64,000 bases of DNA from Rotaria sp. Silwood1. Its lineage: Eukaryota > Rotifera > Eurotatoria > Philodinida > Philodinidae. Under the pieces are notes generated by a model. The model had not been told where the DNA came from, did no database searches, and was given only the letters and a program-made list of their open reading frames with translations. Of this stretch, positions 12,506 through 24,290 are shown in pieces (the stretch's first letter is position 1; each line of letters opens with the position of its first letter). The stretch lies in NCBI GenBank assembly GCA_905250075.1, contig CAJNOP010000084.1, positions 454,069-518,068 on the forward strand. Reading direction: 5' to 3'. The position numbers and the translations under genes were made by a program.

Positions 12506-13540
12506 TAAATACTTTTTTATCTGCAAAATGTTCGCACTGCAGATCTATACCGAAGTCTAACAAGTTTGTCATGATCCCAACTGAGTCGGACACTGAAACA
12601 CATATTTCCTTTTTTCAACTGTATGTAGCAAGGTCCGGTAAAATTCAATTCAGATTAAAATGCTTTGATCTTACTTAAATTGCAACCTGTTCTCGACATG
12701 AATGTTACTAAAAGATAAATACTTGGATATCTACATCCACACCCACACCATATGCATTGCGGTTGCTATGTTATAGTATTAATTAGCAACAAAATAAAAC
12801 GGTCTGAAGTCTAACATCTAAAATCTCTGCTAGTAGTTATATCGAGAGAATTTTGAGGTATTTCAAAGTACTTTCTAAATGACTTCGAGTAATCGAAAGT
12901 AGCTCAAAGTGCTTCTAACTACTCATAGTATAGCTTGAAATAGTCGAAAGTGACCTACAGAGTTGAATATTATCGGACTTGTAATCCATCATGCTTATGC
13001 ATAAGTTGATTTACATTGATAATAACTAGATTTTCAAATGATGAATGTCTCATGAGAAAAACAAAATGGAATCTACTTATCTCTGTTCAGTTGGTAATCG
13101 GTTGATGAAGGTTTCAGGGAACAAAGTCAACAGACAGAGACAGAGATTTCATACCAATCAAGCGAAGATATTAAATACAGTTTCTTTTTTGGTTTTTTAT
13201 CTGTTCATATTTCAGGAGTGTTTCAAAACTATTGGTCTATGTGAATTTTGGTTTATATTGAACACAACAGGAAACAGTGCGATCAATAAAGCCCTAGGTA
13301 CTGAGAAATCTTTATCTTCATCGATACTCATACCCTCATTTCTTTAATTTTTCGGTTTAAAAACGCGACTTTATCGCTTTTATTCGTTAGGCGAACAATG
13401 GCAACGTAGCTCAACTGTCAAAATTTTATAAATACGTCGTGATGCTCGTATTTTATCTCCCTTTCCAGCTAGGCTGATTGACAACAATAATTTGACATTT
13501 GTTACTATGATCGATGTTTTTGTAGAAAGATCTTGAAGTA
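12506..13540. other. Intergenic, no gene seen
   Basis: Contains a lone C/A-rich run at 12,735-12,755 (CATCCACACCCACACC) like half of the G/T-C/A repeat family, and a loose AGTA/AAGT-rich patch near 12,855-12,955. No supported coding sequence. Confidence 0.4.
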
Positions 13541-13926
13541 CCCCCCTCCCCCCGCCCCCGCCATAGAACACTCCCCCGTATTAGTAGACTCCCTAGAGAA
13601 AAAGTTCACCAGGCGTAATAAAGGATTCCCTTTAATTAATTAATTTTTTGCTAATTAGAAGCTTTAATTAGTGGATTTCTGTGAAAATATGCCTAGCTTT
13701 TAGGAGTTTAAGTCGGAAATCTTAAGGAAGTGAGACCAAACTTATCACTAACTCTTTAAAATTCTCAAAACCCTTGTGAAAATCTTGAAAGTCGCATGGG
13801 TTTTCTAGAAAACCCTTATAATTAAAAAAGTGGGAAAAAATATGGGATATAATACAAAACCCCGCTGGAAAAGTTTTATGCTGAGACAGGATAGAAGACC
13901 CGGAGTCTTCTATTACGGGGGGGGGT
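13541..13926. mobile_element. C-rich-ended MITE, TAGAAGACTCC family, copy 1
   Basis: The left end is a C-rich run, then CCCCCGTATTAGTAGACTCC. The right end reverse-complements to a C run, then GTAATAGAAGACTCC. AGTAC flanks both sides (near 13537 and 13927), a possible target duplication. The interior is non-coding. It shares the AGAAGAC/poly-C terminus with the element at 20,500. Confidence 0.55.
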
Positions 13927-13931
13927 AGTAC

Positions 13932-15087
13932 ATATTAAAACACGAACAATGATGGTGCAGTATTTACGACTTGTTGCATCATCCAGGAACAATCCATAGA
14001 TGCTTATTGCTGAGTCATTTGTAAAGGTGATTCAACTTACGAGCATATATTGCAGAAGACAAGTGTTTTTTTTTTCTTTTCTTTTTCGATTCTATCGTTG
14101 TGCATTTCAACACACTTGTTATCTGTACGTGTAACTACCAACCAGAATTGAGTCAGTCACACAACAGCGTATATATTTCTAACGACAGAGTTGGTCAAAC
14201 ATTTTCATAGGTGAATATTAAGATTTATCTGTAAGTATAGACAGAAATGCGAAGTGTTTCCGCGCTCATTCATAATCTCACTTCTATTCGACTTCTGAGT
14301 TTTCTTCAAACTGCTTGTACAACAACAAATGACATCGTAAAAAGAACATATTATCTCGTTCGAATAAGAATATAGTATTATTTTGTGGATGCATAATATG
14401 CATTCTGATGAGGTCAATAATGAGAAATCGACGTATATTTCAACGAAGGTCTAAGTGAGACTACTGATACGTCAAGAACATTTATCGAAATGTCCATGCC
14501 AGTTTAATATATCAAAATTCTTATGTTCTGAACAGTACTTGTGTTTTGCATCAAAAATTTGTTCGTTTCAAAATCGAAGCGTTTTCTTGACTTTACAATT
14601 TCGATATCTTGACTCCAATTGTCTTTAGAAGGAGTGCTCGTAGGTTTTTGCCAGTAGAAATTAAATCCACTTATCGACACAGTACGACTTCAATTGACGG
14701 TTAACAATTGAGTAGGAGACTTTTTGAGCTAAAATATAAAGTGAAACATATCGAGTTTTTATTCTTTCATCGTATTCTTTGAAAAAGCGTTGTAGTATTT
14801 TCTTCAACTTGACAGAAAGTTGGCATTATTCGTAGACTTTTACAATAATTAGAGGTGGAATTCATCACATATAGGAAAAGTCAATGCCGAGAAATATGAT
14901 AAAAGAGAAATCCTGTGTTGCCGTTTATACAAGATCTTTTTCTCTCAAAGTGTACTTCATTTACTCCGCGCAATCTATTGTGACGAAAGAGATGAGTCAA
15001 ACCGGCTTATTTTTATTAAAAAAAAACGTTCTGTCGATTTTCTCTAATTTCTATTTGTGGTGGGTTTATCGCCGGTATTTAGGGACT
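13932..15087. other. Intergenic, no gene seen
   Basis: AT-rich with no supported gene. Presumably holds upstream sequence of the TBP-like gene. Confidence 0.4.
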
Positions 15088-15096
15088 TATATAAGT
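15088..15096 (+). promoter_or_regulatory. Possible TATA box of the TBP-like gene
   Basis: TTATATAAG lies about 95 bp upstream of the ATG at 15188. Placement is suggestive only. Confidence 0.35.
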
Positions 15097-16739
15097 ATCA
15101 GTTTGATTTGTCATCAATATTCAATATACTTCCTGTTTTTCTATCTGAATTCTCTTGTTGACACAGACTGACTAACACGTGTTTCCAATGTCACTCTCAC
15201 CATTGTTGTCAAGATCAGTAAGTGACATTTCGCAGGACGAAAAAGCGAACATGAAAACTAGAAATGATTCTGGACAAGAACAAGAAGAAAGTGATCATTA
15301 TCCATTGGCGTCATCAGACATAATCACAAAATGCAATGGCCCACCCTCTTCAGTCACTTCTAACAATCAACAACAGCCACACATATCATTCGAAGTTCAT
15401 ATGACGTCCCCTATTGTCGATGTATCTCGTTTGCAACCTATCCTAAGGTAAATATTTCTCAAAAAACACAATCTTTCTCTATCTGTGCATATTTATCAAT
15501 AAACAGTAGCTGCTTTTTTACATTCAATATTCGAAATTTGATGACAGAAAAATTCTTGCTACTATCATTAAGGATAAACTCCTCAAAGAACTTTTCTCTT
15601 TCAAATTTGGACATTCTACGGAAAAATCTACCAGGAAACGGAGAAAATCTTATTTTCGAAAACTGATTTGAAATGTTTGGTCTCATCAGTATAGAATAAG
15701 ATTCGTGAGAATTTATACAAATACATGTTGATGAAGCCAAACATGAAACACAACAGTCCAGTTCATTTCGTCATTCTACCTCTTGACTTGACAGAGGTTT
15801 TAAGTTTTGAAGACAGAACTCACTATTTGTAGATATTCGTGTATTTTGTATTGATATTTTCCTGTTTTATGACGGATCTTTATTGTCACAGGTCTCATTC
15901 GAAAGCGGTCTACATTAATCAAAAGATCTTATGGCAACTTATAAGAAGAATACAAGATGTATCTCAATGTATATTTCTTCAACGCTCTTCTTATTTCATT
16001 TTGGTAAAACGTTCAAGTGATCAATTTTGATTACAAATCAAAATCCAATGAAACTCACTAATTATAACTCTTAAGTATTTTTTTATTCATTTCGACGATG
16101 AATGTATCGAAAATGGTGTTTATTTTGAATAACTATTTGATAGGTATTTAGTCTCAGAATGTTGAGTCTCTAGCCGTGAGTCCATATTTTAAATTGATTG
16201 TTAACTACCATCCAAAGCGATGTAATTGATTTTTTTCTTGAATGATTCGTCAAAGCATTTTCAAAGTTGGTTGTCTATCACATGCATCTACAGTTCTGTT
16301 TGAAAAAGGACTGAAGATGAAAAAATTATGTTGTTTCTAATAGCCTGATAAAGAACTCATCGGTCTTGAAAAATTCAAGTTTTAAGGAGTCAGTTAAAAA
16401 ACAACTTCATCAAAAGAAGTTTGTTGATGAGAATCTTATGCAAGATTTAGGTTCAATATTTGTCAGTTTGATAAAAGAAAAAGATTGAAGCAAAGTTTCC
16501 TTGGAGAAATTTAAATGAACAAAACAAAAACGTAATACTTGCTTAAATCATTTGTAAATTATTTTTAAGAAATGTTATATCAACGGTGGATCTGGGTTGT
16601 CAATTGGATTTGAAAAGAATTCCTTTGCAAGTTCGCAATGCTGAATATAATCCTAAATGATTTGCTACTGTTATTATGCGTATTCGAACACTGCGTACCA
16701 CTGCCTTAATCTTTGCTTCTGGTAAAATGGTGTGTACAG

Positions 16740-18045
16740 TAGAGTACTGCAACCCGACCCGACCCGACCCGCACCCGAGCCCGACCCGCGGGTGCGGGCG
16801 GGTTCGGGTTCAATCTTGTCGGGTGCGGGCGGGCTCGGGTTCAATCTTATCGGGTCGGGTCGGGTACGGGTCTGTCAGCCGTCGGGTCGGGTCGGGTGTG
16901 GGTTTGAAATTAAAAAATGTCGGGTTTTTATCGGGTCAGATTTTTTTGCGTATGTATGCTTTTGCCCTCTATTTTCGTTCGTCTTAAACTCATAGAATCA
17001 TAAAACTCAATTCTATTGATCAATGATTCTCAAAGTCTAATGAAATCAGAACGTAATGCTGTTATTAAAAATATACGAATACTTTTAAAAGCTCTAGGTA
17101 TAGATCAACAAGTCGATGAAGAAACAACAGAGACAGGTACCAACAACAATTCCTCAACACATCAAAAACGTATTAAAATAGACACTGTACATGATGTTCT
17201 CAAGTCTTTTAATGCATTTGTAGACTCATCATCAGACGATGATGATAAGAGGCCGATGGATAAAGTAGATGATTATATTAAAGCGAAAATATCATACCCA
17301 AAAGGAGAATCACTTTTACAACGGTGGCAAAAACACTCTATCATATACAAAAAGTGAGTTTCTTGATTACTATATCATTCTCCTTAAATGCACAAGAAAA
17401 ATTCAATAAATTAATTTAAATTTGATTCTCCTTAGGTTATCATTATTGCCATGTTCTCTCTTAGCAGTACCTGCAGGTTCTGCTGTATCTGAAAGAATAT
17501 TCAGTAAAACAGGTCGGATTCTTGAAGTTCGACGTCAACAAATATCACCAGAATCACTTGACTCTCTTATTTTTTTACGAAATTTTTCAGTTGTTTTGTA
17601 TAAATTGAAGATGTATTATTGATATTTGTACGATACTTATTGTTATGATCAATATCGATCCTAACTGTTTGAAATGTATGTATTTGAATGGAAATGTGAT
17701 CATACTAAGTTGTGATGGGTTTTTTTGCAATCATGATTATCTATGTGTTTTTTATTGCTATAAAGCTTCTATCATTTTTTATGCTTAATATTGCAATAAA
17801 CTGATGTATCTTTATAAAATAAACGAATTTAAATCTCTCGGGTCGGGTCGGGCTCGGGTTCAACTATCCTCGGGTCGGGTCGGGCTCGGGTCCAACTATC
17901 CTCGGGTCGGGTCGGGCTCGGGTTGAACCTTGTCGGGTCGGGTCGGGCTCGGGTTGAGCCTTGTCGGGTCGGGTCGGGCACGGGTACGACTAAAAGACCT
18001 CGGGTCGGGTGCGGGTTCGAAAAATCAAACCCGCGCAGGACTCTA
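16740..18045 (+). mobile_element. 1,306-bp hAT-family element inserted in the TBP paralogue
   Basis: A perfect 8-bp target duplication GTGTACAG flanks it (16732-16739 and 18046-18053). Short terminal inverted repeats: TAGAGTACTGC at the left and the complement TAGAGTCCTGC at the right. Both subterminal regions (16,748-16,935 and 17,838-18,035) are arrays of CCGACCC/GGGTCGG motifs, as in Ac/Ds-like hAT elements, where such motifs bind transposase. It retains only the C-terminal part of a transposase, so it is an internally deleted, non-autonomous copy. Confidence 0.92.
17016..17622 (+). pseudogene. hAT transposase remnant (C-terminal dimerisation domain)
   Basis: Two exons, 17016-17353 and 17436-17622, joined by a GTGAGT...TTAG intron in phase. 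The N-terminal part has a charged Asp/Ser-rich stretch. The C-terminal part has the hAT signature: WW-like LLQRW, then LAVPAGSAVSERIFSKTGR, RRQQISPESLDSLIFLRN. hAT transposases are usually about 600-700 aa, while this is under 180, lacking the BED finger and most of the RNase H-like catalytic core. Whether the remnant is translated is unknown. Confidence 0.85.
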
Positions 18046-18614
18046 GTGTACAGGCGCCCAAAGGTATTGAAAATATTCTTTATTTTCGGTTGATGTGCTT
18101 AATTTCAGACATTTTTAGAGAAGAAGATTCATTAACAGCAGCCCGACGTTACGCACGAGTGATTCAAAAACTTGCTTTTCCAGTATGATAAAATAATTTA
18201 AACTAAATTTAATCTATTCAAATATCTTTCAAGGTAAAGTTTCGCAATTTCAAAATTCAAAATCTGATCGGTACTGTTGACGTCAAATTTCCAATTCGCT
18301 TTGAGAAGATTATACTAGAGCATCATCAATATTGCAGGTGAAAAGTGAATTTTATTTACATTGATTCATGACGGATATTTGTCTTTTTAGTTACGAACCT
18401 GAAGTATTTCCCCGTCTAATTTATCGACTAGTTAATCCAAAAATTGTTTTACTTATTTTCGTATCGGGCAAAATGGTGTTAACGGGTAACTCAATTTAAA
18501 TTTCATCTATCTACGTCAAACTCTTACTCAACTTTTTCAGGTGCAAAAGCTCGTCGAGAAATACATGAAGCCTTTGAAAAGATTTATCCAATTCTGAAAC
18601 AATGTCGAAAATAA

Positions 18615-19319
18615 ATTTTCATCAAATAATTCTCGCTGTTACCTAGAGATTACTTTCTATCCCTTCATATTTACGACTCTGGAGAAGACGATCGATCTTC
18701 AATTCAATGTTCACAATGAGTTGAATCGACAAACGTCAAGAAAATACACAAAAGATCGATAGATGGCTATTCGAAAAGATTTTATTGAAATGACGATCAA
18801 CTTCATTCTATGAAAGTCGTGCAGTTAACAATCAGCAGACTGCCTAGTCTTGATCAATAGACTTTAAGTGTGCAAAATCTAATCACCAGAATATACAAAA
18901 AGTGTGCCCTATGTAGATTACTGTCGCCTTTTCGTAATTTGGAATATGTGTCAGTGTAAATTTGGATATGAATATGAGAGAAGACCTTATCGGGACAACA
19001 ATCCTGAACCAGCCTCATGGGCATACTGCACAAACGGTAGCACCCACAAAGTCAATTAAGAAATGATAAGTGATTAAAATTGATTAGCGAATAAAAGAAG
19101 ATGAAGGATATTAACCAATAGCATGGAAGGACAGCTGATAATTCTCATGTAAAAAAAATGGAAAACTCTAATTGTAATTCATGTTTTTCGTTACTTTTCA
19201 TTTGAGAAAGGTTTCCATTTAGTTGTATTTCATCTTATCGCTTACGAACTAGTAACAAAGCATAAAAAATCGATCAAAACCGTTTCGAAGTTTCTTATAT
19301 TCAAACTTTCACGGCCACC
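18615..19319. other. Downstream of TBP paralogue, no gene seen
   Basis: Unremarkable AT-rich sequence. No coding or structured element recognised. Confidence 0.4.
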
Positions 19320-19362
19320 AGGAATGTGGGTGTGAGTGTGGATGTGAGGTGTGGGTGTGGGG

Positions 19363-20251
19363 CAAAGATGGAACCGGTCCGGCAATCCGGCTCCGATCCG
19401 GCCGGACCGGACCGGACAAGAAGTTAAACCAGGCCGGATAGGGCCGGATTTTTGCCAGTTCATCATTACAAAATTGTTACTTGCACCCAAGAATTTTCTC
19501 TACTGAAAACGGCTTTTTTTATGATATTTTCAAGTCAGAAGAATATATTTGCGAAAAACTCAATAGATATCTTGTCTTCAACTTGACTATAAACGATTGA
19601 TTGTTCTCTTTATATTTCTATCAATTTCTTTCTCGTATATCACTCAATTTAATCTTGATCAAATAATTTATTCTCTTGCTCTATTTAGGCAGCTGTCTGG
19701 ATCAAGAAAAATAAATATTTACGTCTTTGTGTTAGATTTATTATAAACGTGTCTTTTTTTCTTTTTTGATATTTAGATGAAAAAGAGATTTGATCTGAAT
19801 AGCTAATTTATATCGATGTTGGGCTCGGCAAGTCGATGCACCCTTCTATAAAATATGAAGGGAGAGTTCTACTTCCAATTTTTATTTCCATTTCGGATTA
19901 GGAGCAGCGATTTGCTGCTAATTTATATTAATTTTAAATTGGATTTACATAAATTTAAATAATTTTACAAAATTTAAATTTATGTAAATCCAATTTAAAT
20001 TCAAAATAAGTAAAACTTTTTAAAATTTAATTTGATCACCCCTAGTTCGGATTTCTACATGTGAATATTCAATTCCCCCTTCGCCAACATTTGATGTGAA
20101 CAGATACTTTTATAGTCGGTTATTTTCGCCGGATTTTTGCCAGTTTGGCTGTAAAATTCGTCCGGCTGGTTGCTGGCCGGACCGGATCGGACAGATTTTT
20201 TAACCGGCCGGACTGGACCGGACAGAAAAAACCTGTCCAGTTCCAGCTCTG
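19363..20251. mobile_element. 889-bp non-autonomous hAT element with CCGGACCGGA subterminal repeats
   Basis: Ends are CAAAGATGGAACCGG and, from the other side, CAGAGCTGGAACTGG. Flanking 8-mers are GTGTGGGG and GTGTGTGG (7 of 8 match), as expected for a hAT target duplication in a G/T-rich target. Subterminal blocks (19,370-19,450 and 20,125-20,235) hold repeated CCGG/CCGGACCGGA motifs. No coding capacity remains. It contains an AT-rich palindrome near 19,934-19,999. Confidence 0.72.
19933..19999. repeat. AT-rich perfect palindrome with arms of about 28 bp
   Basis: TTTAAATTGGATTTACATAA and onward is matched by its reverse complement after a spacer of roughly 11 bp. A strong cruciform or hairpin former inside the hAT element. 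Confidence 0.7.
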
Positions 20252-20499
20252 GTGTGTGGTGTGGGTGTGAGTGTAGGTGCGGGTGCGGGTGCGGGTGTTA
20301 ATCTTCCTTTCATTCATACCCACACCCACCTGTTATTGAAAGTTTAAATGAGGTGAGAATGATTCGTTTTATTAGATGAGAACTATGTGGATAAAATTAA
20401 TGAAGATGCCTACACTTTTAATATTTTCCATTTTTCATTTGTTATAGACAATAAAACATAAATATTATCAAGCTATTTCTAAAGTAAAGCCATGGTCAC

Positions 20500-20701
20500 A
20501 TTAGAAGACCCCCCCCCCCCCCCCACCCCGCATTTAAAGGAGATCAGCTCTCGAAGCAACGATGCTAAAGACAGATTTGAAGACCCATCCACCCGCCGCA
20601 AAAGACTTATCAGAGGCAATGTGTGAGTCTTCTAATCGGCCATTAGCGTCATTTATTTAAGAGGAGGTCCCTCTACCTTTAGGGAGAGGGGGTCTTCTAA
20701 T
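20500..20701. mobile_element. 202-bp C-rich-ended MITE, copy 2
   Basis: Inverted termini ATTAGAAGACCCCC and GGGGGTCTTCTAAT. An internal GAGTCTTCTAAT near 20,627 repeats the terminal motif. Flanks are GGTCAC and ATGTCG; no clear target duplication. Same terminal motif as the element at 13,541. Confidence 0.65.
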
Positions 20702-21314
20702 ATGTCGATGGCTTTAAATGAAGTATTAAGTACAAAGGAAGAAGCAAAAAATAATAATACAAGTAAAAATTAAAAGTATATAGTTTTACTGAAGATGAAA
20801 CAGTAACCTCATCGCTTGTATATGTATATATTTTTGAAATACAAAGATTTTACAATTGTGATTATTAGAACAAGACAAAGTCCACAGTTTGAAGCCTTCT
20901 TTTTATTTAAGAATCTAAACCAATTCACAAAACTTGATGTAATATTCTTGATTATAAGTTTTTAGAATGTTTTCTATAGTGTAATACAATAACTGTTGAG
21001 GATCACTAAAGCTTTTACAAATCTTAATTTATTGTTTAATTTGGATAGTTATTTAGACCCTGTGACAATATTCTTAAACAGATCTCACTCGATTGATATT
21101 AAATTTAGCTTAGCAATCTTGATTGTACTAATTGTGTTAAAAGAAATTTTATTGGAAGATTGAGAAAAAAAAGATGATTAGTTTTATCATTGAAAAACGT
21201 CTTTAATGTCAATATAAAAGTGTTGTATATTTAACTATAATGATCTTGCTCTTTAGCTGGTTGTAGTACAAGTGTAAGTAAATGATCATGTCCTTACTTT
21301 TTGTATAATGAGTA
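20702..21314. other. Intergenic, no gene seen
   Basis: AT-rich, only chance frames. Confidence 0.4.
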
Positions 21315-21437
21315 AAAGTATATGCGGGTGTGAGTGTGGGACGTGGTTGTGAGCATTGTTCTGTTCACTGGCACAAAGGATGTGGGTGTGGGTGTAGCTG
21401 GACAGAATAACCACACCAAAACTCATACCCTCATATA
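21315..21437. repeat. G/T ... C/A repeat, copy e
   Basis: GCGGGTGTGAGTGTGGGACG, a second G/T run GATGTGGGTGTGGGTGTAG, then the C/A side ACCACACC and ACTCATACCCTCAT. Confidence 0.5.
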
Positions 21438-22019
21438 AAATAAGATACTCGGTACTTTTTGAAATTGAGAAACAAAAAAACAGAGAAAAAGTTCTGAACT
21501 CTACCATAAGCAGACGATGTTGGCAAAGAAGCAGAAACGAGATAAAATATGTGACAAAGTGCAAAAAAACGAACTATCGCACCTTATAATGAAATACAGA
21601 TGAAATAAAATATTCGGTACGTGAAAAATGCAGGATGTAATTATTATTCTGTCACTTCATCTAGCTGCAGAACTGATTGTTCGTAACCTTATAGAAATCG
21701 ACAGGAAAACAATCCATATCCCCTTATTGGTATATGTCGCAAATTTTCTATAGTCGCTTCATTTCAAATATGAGTCATTTATCTATTCTTCTCTGTAAAC
21801 ATAAACATATCTCATAGTAGGTGGGATTCATAGAATAGCTTTCTTTCGTTCTTTCTTTCAGAGAACCACAATAGAAGAGATATGAATCTAAGCGACGTCC
21901 ACATATACACAGAAACATATTTATTGTTATTATTTGCAGAGCTTTTTCTTTTTATCTTAATAGCATACCGAGTAAAAAAAACGAGCGCATTATTTCATTG
22001 TCGCGAATGGCATGAAAAA
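21438..22019. other. Intergenic, no gene seen
   Basis: AT-rich with a CTTT-rich patch at about 21,840. Nothing recognised. Confidence 0.4.
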
Positions 22020-22195
22020 GGTACGTAAGAATGTGAGTTTGGATATGAATGTTTCGATGTAGATGTGGATGGACATGTATAGAAAGATGTGTGAATGAGG
22101 TTGGGTGTGTGGATGTAGGTCCGTGAATTAGGGAATCGATGAGGGCAAACAAAAGATCCGCGCTCACACCCACATATTAAATCTACATACCCGCT
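22020..22195. repeat. G/T ... C/A repeat, copy f (long)
   Basis: A long degenerate G/T/A arm (GTGAGTTTGGATATG ... GGTTGGGTGTGTGGATGTAG), then AAAGATCCGCGCTCACACCC and TACATACCCGC. The GATC-C core matches copies a and i. Confidence 0.5.
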
Positions 22196-23289
22196 ATGAA
22201 TAGTCCTAGCAGTGAACATATAATCATTGATCGGTTTCGTCGAAAGAAAAGAAAAGGTACGGCCCGTGTCTATAAAAGAGAGACTGTTTCATGATTCTAT
22301 TCTTTGGCTTTCAAACAATATTGATTGAAATACAATTAAAGAATGAAAGAAAATTTTCAATTCCACATTAAACATGTTTTTCTGGGAATTCATTTGACGA
22401 TCGCGGTGATAGCTATTAAACTGTTGAATAAGTTGTCTTCTGTTTTTTTTTCTATTTAGCTTAAATCATTTGGTAGTTACCGTCTTTACTAGATGGTAAT
22501 TTTGCTTTCTACCAATATTTATCAGTTTGATTTACGTGAAGTGACTGACGTATTTTTATGAATAATATTAAGCAAAGAAGAACTTTACGTAAGTAAATCA
22601 CTTAGGTAACGCATACTGCAGAAAAAATGTCGAAGAATAGTCTTTGGATTATTCGTTCTCTGTTATTTCGTCCTTATCAACCTATTTCACTAGACAAATA
22701 TTGAAACTGTGAGAGCATTTGACTCAATAAATAGTGATACAATGTGCATTTGAAATTTTCCGCCAAGTTGGAAAAAATAATACAAAATAGGAAGTAATGA
22801 TAGGATGATGTCATACAGCGCTGACATCGAGAGATTTCAAATAACCTTTTAAATTTCTCAGATTACATATTTCTTAAAGAAACTATGATAGGAAGAGAAC
22901 ACATTACATAACCAAGAACCGATGATCGTTTGAGTTGTCATGTCTTATTTAAAATCGATTTTAGTAGACAGCAAGTAAGTAAGAAGGATCCAATAGATTT
23001 AACTCGATACCAAAAACAGCTAGCCACACATGACTTTCATCATTCAGAGAAAACGATATATTGATCGTGTAGAATTAGTTCATTTTCATCGACTTTCCTT
23101 TTCGTCAACGATGTATTTTGCCAATTCCAATATCGCTGAATGAATTCATAATTGCGAACGAGTCTAGATCAAATATGATCTGTTGTATATAGAACAATTT
23201 ATTATAATTAATTAGTTTATTAACAAATCGATAGGTTAGTATTTGAGTTAGTTAGCATCTAAGTTGGTAGAGTATGGGTGTTGTTCAAT
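22196..23289. other. Intergenic, no gene seen
   Basis: AT-rich. No supported gene, although upstream exons of the following oxidase pseudogene could be hidden here in eroded form. Confidence 0.4.
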
Positions 23290-24290
23290 ATTATGAATTT
23301 TGAAGGCTGATACAAGTGCTCTTAATCGAACAGCTGTTATAATGCTTGATATAGCCGATACAGAATCGAATTATGTTATTAATAAACTCATTTTGTCAAC
23401 CGATTAAAGTTATGAATGTCTTACAATTGCGTGCAGTCAAACATATCTGTTTCGTCTGATTGCTACCGTTAGATAATTGCATTGTGAATTTTCTATTAAC
23501 AATGATTATTCGCCAAGAGCTTTTAGTTACTCTGAATAAATGATCATCGACAAGCATGTATTAGATTCATGTGATCACCATTACTCATGGTACCGATCAA
23601 TGTTTTGCTAATCTTCCACATGATTATACGGCAAGTCAAAACTCTAAAGTTCTACATTTATTTCTTTAAAAAAAATCAGTAAATTTTTACTCAATTCCAT
23701 GCCACTACTATCTGTAGATGCTAATATTGATTTCTTCGCCAAAATATCATAAGTCAACGAGATCTACATACTTCTTATTAATTGTGTGAGAAAATGTAAC
23801 ATGAACTTTTAACATTTTATGCTTTATATAAATAGGACAATCGACTGAATACAATGTTGTTGTAATTAATTCGAATTTAAATGATCATGTCATGATTATT
23901 TTTAGTAATTTTCAAAATTTTACTCATCCACTGCATCTTTATGGTCATTTATTATGTTTGCTCTATGTTTAAAATCGCGATGGAGTAGCTTAAGATGAAC
24001 CAGTTATGTTCGATTCAATTCATGACTGAAACAAGTTCAATTTTATGTATCCAGTCTATCATTATATGCAACAATAACTAGAACTTATTATGATTAATCA
24101 TGGTTCTAGTCTATTCCACTATCATCTTGCCTGGAATATGAAAGCTTTCATGTTGGTCGTTTTCAATGCTTACACTACTTACAATTCATTTCTATTATCT
24201 GATTATTCCCAAAGCCTACGAGTTAAGTTCATGAGCTGTCGAGTAACAAAGCTCAATGAATATCTGTTTTGCTCTTTGTAATCATATTCG
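23290..24290 (+). pseudogene. Multicopper oxidase (laccase-like) pseudogene
   Basis: Three coding-like islands in family order. Near 23,425-23,480: SQTYLFRLIATV, then FSIN, matching the domain 2 YrFRlI...fsID pattern. Near 23,840-23,975: EYNVVVINSNLND, then NFTHPLHLYGHLL, matching the copper-binding HPxHLHGH. Near 24,090-24,160: NHGSSLFHYHLAWNMKAF and VVFNA, matching the second copper motif HCHIxWHMxxG...VVF. Stops and frame changes separate them. In the last motif the copper ligand Cys is Tyr and a ligand His is Asn, so it could not work as an oxidase even if translated. Laccases oxidise phenolics or metals. Domain 1 is not found. Confidence 0.72.

Larger units (their letters stand above)
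15188..18614 (+). pseudogene. TATA-binding protein (TBP) paralogue, disrupted
   Basis: Exons: 15188-15447, 16570-16739 continued at 18054-18063, 18119-18182, 18234-18337, 18391-18485 and 18541-18614. With the transposon removed they sum to 777 bp in one phase (258 codons plus stop), all with GT-AG introns. Codons 1-86 form a variable, Ser/Gln-rich N-terminus. Codons 88-258 are the TBP saddle: [96 protein letters not shown] and EIHEAFEKIYPILK. TBP binds TATA promoters for all three RNA polymerases. Two lesions: codon 117, normally the Arg of NPKRF, is TGA (16658-16660), and a hAT element interrupts exon 2. The first ATG is 15188. Everything else is conserved, so death looks recent; an intact copy is expected elsewhere. 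Confidence 0.93.
19320..20331. repeat. G/T ... C/A repeat, copy d, split by a hAT element
   Basis: Left part 19,320-19,362 is G/T-rich (GTGGGTGTGAGTGTGG). Right part 20,252-20,331 continues G/T-rich (GTGCGGGTGCGGGTG), then TTAATCTTCC and TACCCACACCCACCTG. The element at 19,363-20,251 was inserted into the G/T arm. Confidence 0.65.

Noticed and set aside
13045..13347. 100-codon plus-strand frame
   Set aside because: No recognisable motif, mixed hydrophobic composition typical of AT-rich noise, no splice partners.
16676..16995. Two open frames running from TBP exon 2 into G/C-rich sequence
   Set aside because: They are chimeras of the TBP exon and hAT subterminal CCGACCC repeats, with no protein-like content after the junction.
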